A stretch of 64,000 bases of DNA from positions 1,860,001 to 1,924,000 of the forward strand of contig NZ_JUGU01000001.1 in assembly GCF_000799465.1 (NCBI RefSeq), written 5' to 3'. The first letter of the stretch is position 1, and each line of letters begins with the position of its first letter. The DNA is from Psychroserpens sp. Hel_I_66. GTDB lineage: Bacteria > Bacteroidota > Bacteroidia > Flavobacteriales > Flavobacteriaceae. The translations under genes and the position numbers were made by a program. The notes beneath the pieces are model-generated. The model saw only the letters and a list, made by a program, of their open reading frames with translations, was not told the origin of the DNA and ran no database searches. Positions 61,526 to 64,000 of this stretch are shown here, one piece after another.

Positions 61526-62359
61526 ATGAAAAACATTACTGTACTCCTATTGCTTGTTTTTGGTTTTAGCAACTATATTTTTGCTCAAGACTTAGAAAAA
61601 ATAAAAGGCGATAGAGAATTAACTATTGAGCAAACTTATATTGATGGGTTTAAAACAATAGTTGTAGGAGGTGATTTTGAAGTAGAATTATTTTATAACA
61701 AAAAACCTTCCGTAGAAATTGAAACCGATGGCAATCTTCATGAATATATTGATGTAAATGTTGTTGACAGTATTTTAACGATCACAACATCCCGTGAGAT
61801 TCGTGCTAAAAAACTCAACGTAAAAGTAAACTACGGTGATGCTTTTTCTAATATTGAAGTTAAAGACGATGCTGAAGTTCGCTCACTTACCTCTTTGGAA
61901 CTCAAAAACGCTAGTTTAAAAACCACTGGATCTGCTAGGGCTTACCTAAACATCAAAGCTAATAGTTTTGATTATTCAAGTACTGAAAAGTCTAAAGTAA
62001 AGCTCAATGTCACTGCACCTAAAGTTTCGGTAATAATTAGTGACAATACCAAAATGGACGCACTAATTAATGCTACAGACGTTAAGATTGACCTGTACCA
62101 ACGTGCCAGTGCGGATATTGAGGGCACCATTACAAACCTAAATGTAAGAGCAGATAATAACTCACAATTAAACGGTAAAGACTTTACGACGAAAAACTGT
62201 ACAGTAATTGCTGAAATGGATAGCGACCTATACTTAGAAGTATTGGAAAATATAACGATTGATGCCTCTGGGGACAGTGAGATTTATCTCTTCGGAAATC
62301 CAAAGATTACGATCAATACCTTTACGGGAACGGTTAAGCTAGAAAAGAAAGAGAAGTAG
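61526..62359 (+). CDS. Second DUF2807 exported protein
   Basis: A 277-residue protein with a signal peptide (KNITVLLLLVFGFSNYIFAQ), not a lipoprotein. The DUF2807 solenoid follows: FKTIVVGGDFEVELFYNKKP, EIETDGNLHEYIDVNV, then rung-like strands and GDSEIYLFGNPKITINTFTG at the end. A weak -7 box TATATTTG at 61496-61503 could give separate expression. It lacks the regular TSGSD units of the gene upstream, so it is a distant relative. Confidence 0.88.
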   Translation: MKNITVLLLLVFGFSNYIFAQDLEKIKGDRELTIEQTYIDGFKTIVVGGDFEVELFYNKKPSVEIETDGNLHEYIDVNVVDSILTITTSREIRAKKLNVKVNYGDAFSNIEVKDDAEVRSLTSLELKNASLKTTGSARAYLNIKANSFDYSSTEKSKVKLNVTAPKVSVIISDNTKMDALINATDVKIDLYQRASADIEGTITNLNVRADNNSQLNGKDFTTKNCTVIAEMDSDLYLEVLENITIDASGDSEIYLFGNPKITINTFTGTVKLEKKEK

Positions 62360-62387
62360 AGTTTTCCAATTTCCGAAGTAAAAAATA

Positions 62388-62424
62388 AAAAAAAATCCGA
62401 AGTTTTTGAGCTTCGGATTTTTTT
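62388..62424. terminator. Bidirectional terminator built on the octamer core
   Basis: AAAAATCCGAAG (62391-62402) and CTTCGGATTTTT (62411-62422) form a perfect 12-bp stem whose GC part is the 7-base core TCCGAAG of the dispersed octamer. A full octamer lies just upstream at 62371. It serves the DUF2807 gene (+) and trxB (-). Confidence 0.9.
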
Positions 62425-62446
62425 GTATATCTGTATCAACATTTGG

Positions 62447-63424
62447 TTAGTAAACCGGAGTAGTAACCTCAAAGTCTGATTCTTTTGCTGCCAGATAACG
62501 CTCTGCATCTAAGGCTGCCATACAGCCAGTTCCTGCTGCTGTAACCGCTTGACGATACACATGATCTGCTGCATCACCAGACACAAAAACACCTTCGATA
62601 TTTGTTTTTGAAGTACCTGGAGTATTAATGATATAACCGGTTGCATCTAACTTTAAGAAATCTTTAAAGATATCTGTATTTGGTTTGTGACCTATAGCTA
62701 CGAAGAATCCTGTTGCTGGAATCTCAAACGTGTGATTAGTCTGGTTATTTACTGCTCTAACGCCAGTTACTACTTGTCCGTCCCCTAAAACCTCTTCGGT
62801 TTCTGTATTGAAAAGTATCTCTATGTTTTTTGTATTCTTCACTCTGTTTGCCATAATCTTAGAAGCTCTAAACTCGTCCTTACGAACCAACATGGTTACT
62901 TTTTTACAAAGTTTTGAAAGGTAATGTGCTTCTTCACAAGCGCTATCTCCTGCTCCAACAATTACAACTTCTTGGTTTTTATAAAAGAACCCATCACAAA
63001 CAGCACAAGCGGAAACGCCTCCACCTAATTTGAGATATTTTTGTTCAGAATCTAAGCCTAAGTATTTAGCAGATGCTCCTGTAGAAATTATAACTGTTTT
63101 ACAGTGGATTTCGTTAGTTTCATTAACCCATATTTTATGTGTATCTCCATCAAAATCAACTTTAGTCACCCAACCGTCACGAATGTCTGTACCAAAACGG
63201 GCTGCTTGGTTTTGCAACTCGATCATCATGGCTGGACCTGTGATACCGTCTGGATATCCTGGAAAATTTTCTACTTCATTGGTTGTTGTTAACTGTCCGC
63301 CTGGTTGTGTGCCTTGATATAGTACAGGTTCCATATTTGCTCTTGCTGCATAAATTGCTGCTGTATAACCAGCAGGACCTGACCCTATGATAAGACATTT
63401 TACTTTTTCTATTGTATCTGACAT
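62447..63424 (-). CDS. trxB: Thioredoxin-disulfide reductase
   Basis: A 325-residue flavoenzyme. FAD-binding GSGPAGYTAAIYAARAN (14-30), redox-active Cys140 and Cys143 in CAVCDG, NADPH-binding VGAGDSACEEA and the C-terminal GVFVSGDAADHVYRQAVTAAGTGCMAALDAE are all present. It reduces thioredoxin with NADPH. A -7 box TACTTTTG lies at 63458-63451. The length is normal. Confidence 0.97.
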   Translation of the reverse strand: MSDTIEKVKCLIIGSGPAGYTAAIYAARANMEPVLYQGTQPGGQLTTTNEVENFPGYPDGITGPAMMIELQNQAARFGTDIRDGWVTKVDFDGDTHKIWVNETNEIHCKTVIISTGASAKYLGLDSEQKYLKLGGGVSACAVCDGFFYKNQEVVIVGAGDSACEEAHYLSKLCKKVTMLVRKDEFRASKIMANRVKNTKNIEILFNTETEEVLGDGQVVTGVRAVNNQTNHTFEIPATGFFVAIGHKPNTDIFKDFLKLDATGYIINTPGTSKTNIEGVFVSGDAADHVYRQAVTAAGTGCMAALDAERYLAAKESDFEVTTPVY

Positions 63425-63450
63425 GTTTTTGAATTTCAGTTTAAGTATAG

Positions 63451-63458
63451 CAAAAGTA
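63451..63458 (-). promoter_or_regulatory. -7 box of trxB
   Basis: TACTTTTG on the minus strand matches TANNTTTG, 26 bases ahead of the trxB ATG. A TTTG at 63486-63483 lies 24 bases further upstream, slightly too far for a normal -33 box. Confidence 0.5.
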
Positions 63459-63596
63459 GGATTTTTGATGAAAATCTTACATCAAAGTTATTAACAGTAG
63501 TTATATAATCATTACTATTTTCTATATGAAGATTATATATTATGGGTTAATCATAAATCTTTTTGAGTTAATGAAACTTACGTACTACATTTATCT

Positions 63597-63604
63597 TAAT
63601 TTTG
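63597..63604 (+). promoter_or_regulatory. -7 box of the ArsC-like gene
   Basis: TAATTTTG matches TANNTTTG. It predicts a transcript start near 63611, giving a leader of about 34 bases to the ATG at 63645 but only about 7 bases to the in-frame ATG at 63618. That favours the inner start. Confidence 0.45.
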
Positions 63605-63644
63605 TAAATAAAGTAAAATGAGTACAATATCAAAACATCACAAT

Positions 63645-64000
63645 ATGATTAAATTATACTACAGTTCAGAGTCTTCGGTTGGAAAGCAATCTCTTGGCTA
63701 TGTTGACGCATCTTCAAAGGAAATACTTGCAATTGATGTAACAAAGACAAACGTTACCGGTACACAATGGAAGGACTTAGCCACCCATTTGGGAGTTACT
63801 ATTGGAGATCTTATTGATAAGGAACATCCTGCTTTTGTTAAAAATTATGACACAGATACTAGTCTTGACGAAAATGGCTGGATCAAGGTTTTAAACAATA
63901 ATCCCGAAGTTCTAAATTACCCAATAATGATATTGGGAGAGAAGCATTATCAAATTGAAAATCCGTCTGATATTGAAAAACTTCTAGAAACAAACAGTAA
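63645..64000 (+). CDS. ArsC/Spx-like glutaredoxin-fold protein without the catalytic Cys (3' end cut)
   Basis: The frame runs from ATG 63645 (or 63618) to the window edge without a stop; 118 residues are visible. The pattern MIKLYYSSESSVGKQSLGYV, then ILAIDVTKTNVTGTQWKDLA, GDLIDKEHPAFVKNYD, VLNNNPEVLNYPIMI and YQIENPSDIEKLL follows the arsenate reductase/Spx family of thioredoxin-like proteins. Where active members have a Cys (CxxS or CxxC) this one reads YSSESSVG, so it should not reduce arsenate by the usual route. A regulatory or structural role is possible. Confidence 0.75.
   Translation, partial: MIKLYYSSESSVGKQSLGYVDASSKEILAIDVTKTNVTGTQWKDLATHLGVTIGDLIDKEHPAFVKNYDTDTSLDENGWIKVLNNNPEVLNYPIMILGEKHYQIENPSDIEKLLETNS

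Larger units (their letters stand above)
395..62378. repeat. Dispersed octamer TTCCGAAG / CTTCGGAA (38 copies)
   Basis: First bases of copies reading CTTCGGAA on the + strand: 395, 1298, 3947, 11454, 13745, 22057, 28893, 34213, 34585, 38299, 38347, 38404, 44781, 47188, 47380, 50189, 54130, 58285, 59690, 60983, 62290. Copies reading TTCCGAAG: 506, 1725, 5859, 8501, 9032, 11170, 12694, 31541, 34757, 38450, 38597, 41267, 42860, 48172, 54980, 58349, 62371. Many extend to TTTTCTTCGGAAAT. Copies occur in coding and non-coding DNA in both orientations. Counts were made by eye. Confidence 0.85.

Overview
The window comes from a low-GC marine-type flavobacterium (family Flavobacteriaceae, phylum Bacteroidota). 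Four things support this: Por-secretion-system (T9SS) C-terminal sorting tails on three large exported proteins; lipoproteins whose lipidated Cys is followed by acidic residues; LytTR-type regulators; and promoter -7 boxes of the form TANNTTTG, with no clear Shine-Dalgarno sequences. The genus cannot be fixed from the sequence. Gene content is chromosomal. I see no transposase, integrase, CRISPR array, rRNA or tRNA.

Layout. 0-3 kb: the end of an ABC permease, an AraC/GyrI-like regulator, and the rpsF-rpsR-rplI ribosomal operon. 3-9.7 kb: a LytTR response regulator, PriA helicase and a run of exported proteins including a T9SS cargo. 9.8-15.6 kb: a LytS/LytT-like two-component pair, then core genes (yihY, nadC, rlmH, hibernation factor). 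16-18.6 kb: two adjacent, diverged paralogues of unknown function. 18.6-22 kb: RdgB, a DUF2914 membrane protein and two small exported proteins. 22-31.3 kb looks accessory: a TonB-dependent siderophore receptor with a PepSY partner, a ligand-gated-channel-like protein, a CsgG-like protein, and an HxlR-controlled SDR/DUF1772 cluster. Three copies of a dispersed intergenic repeat separate these modules. 31.5-47 kb: mostly housekeeping (DEAD-box helicase, TrmH, sirtuin CobB, MnmD, IlvE, a MazG-like pyrophosphohydrolase, M49 peptidase, FluC/CrcB). 47-49 kb: a divergent Dps/OxyR peroxide-defence pair. 49-56 kb: two big T9SS cargo proteins and a TPR-LuxR-type regulator. 56-64 kb: AIM24-like and hotdog proteins, a PadR-PspC-DUF2807 envelope operon, thioredoxin reductase and an ArsC-like protein cut by the window edge.

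The most unusual signal is not a gene. The octamer TTCCGAAG / CTTCGGAA occurs 38 times by hand count, against roughly one or two expected at this base composition. It lies inside genes (usually coding Ser-Glu), between genes and beside terminators, with five copies in about 300 bp of mnmD. Only two copies fall in 13.8-31.5 kb, and both sit in the intergenic repeats. It looks like a selected genome-wide sequence signal such as an uptake, Chi-like or nucleoid-protein site. Other points of interest are the dispersed intergenic repeat, the 16-18.6 kb paralogue pair, the operator pairs in front of the siderophore receptor and hxlR/SDR genes, and structured leaders of rlmH and the DEAD-box gene.
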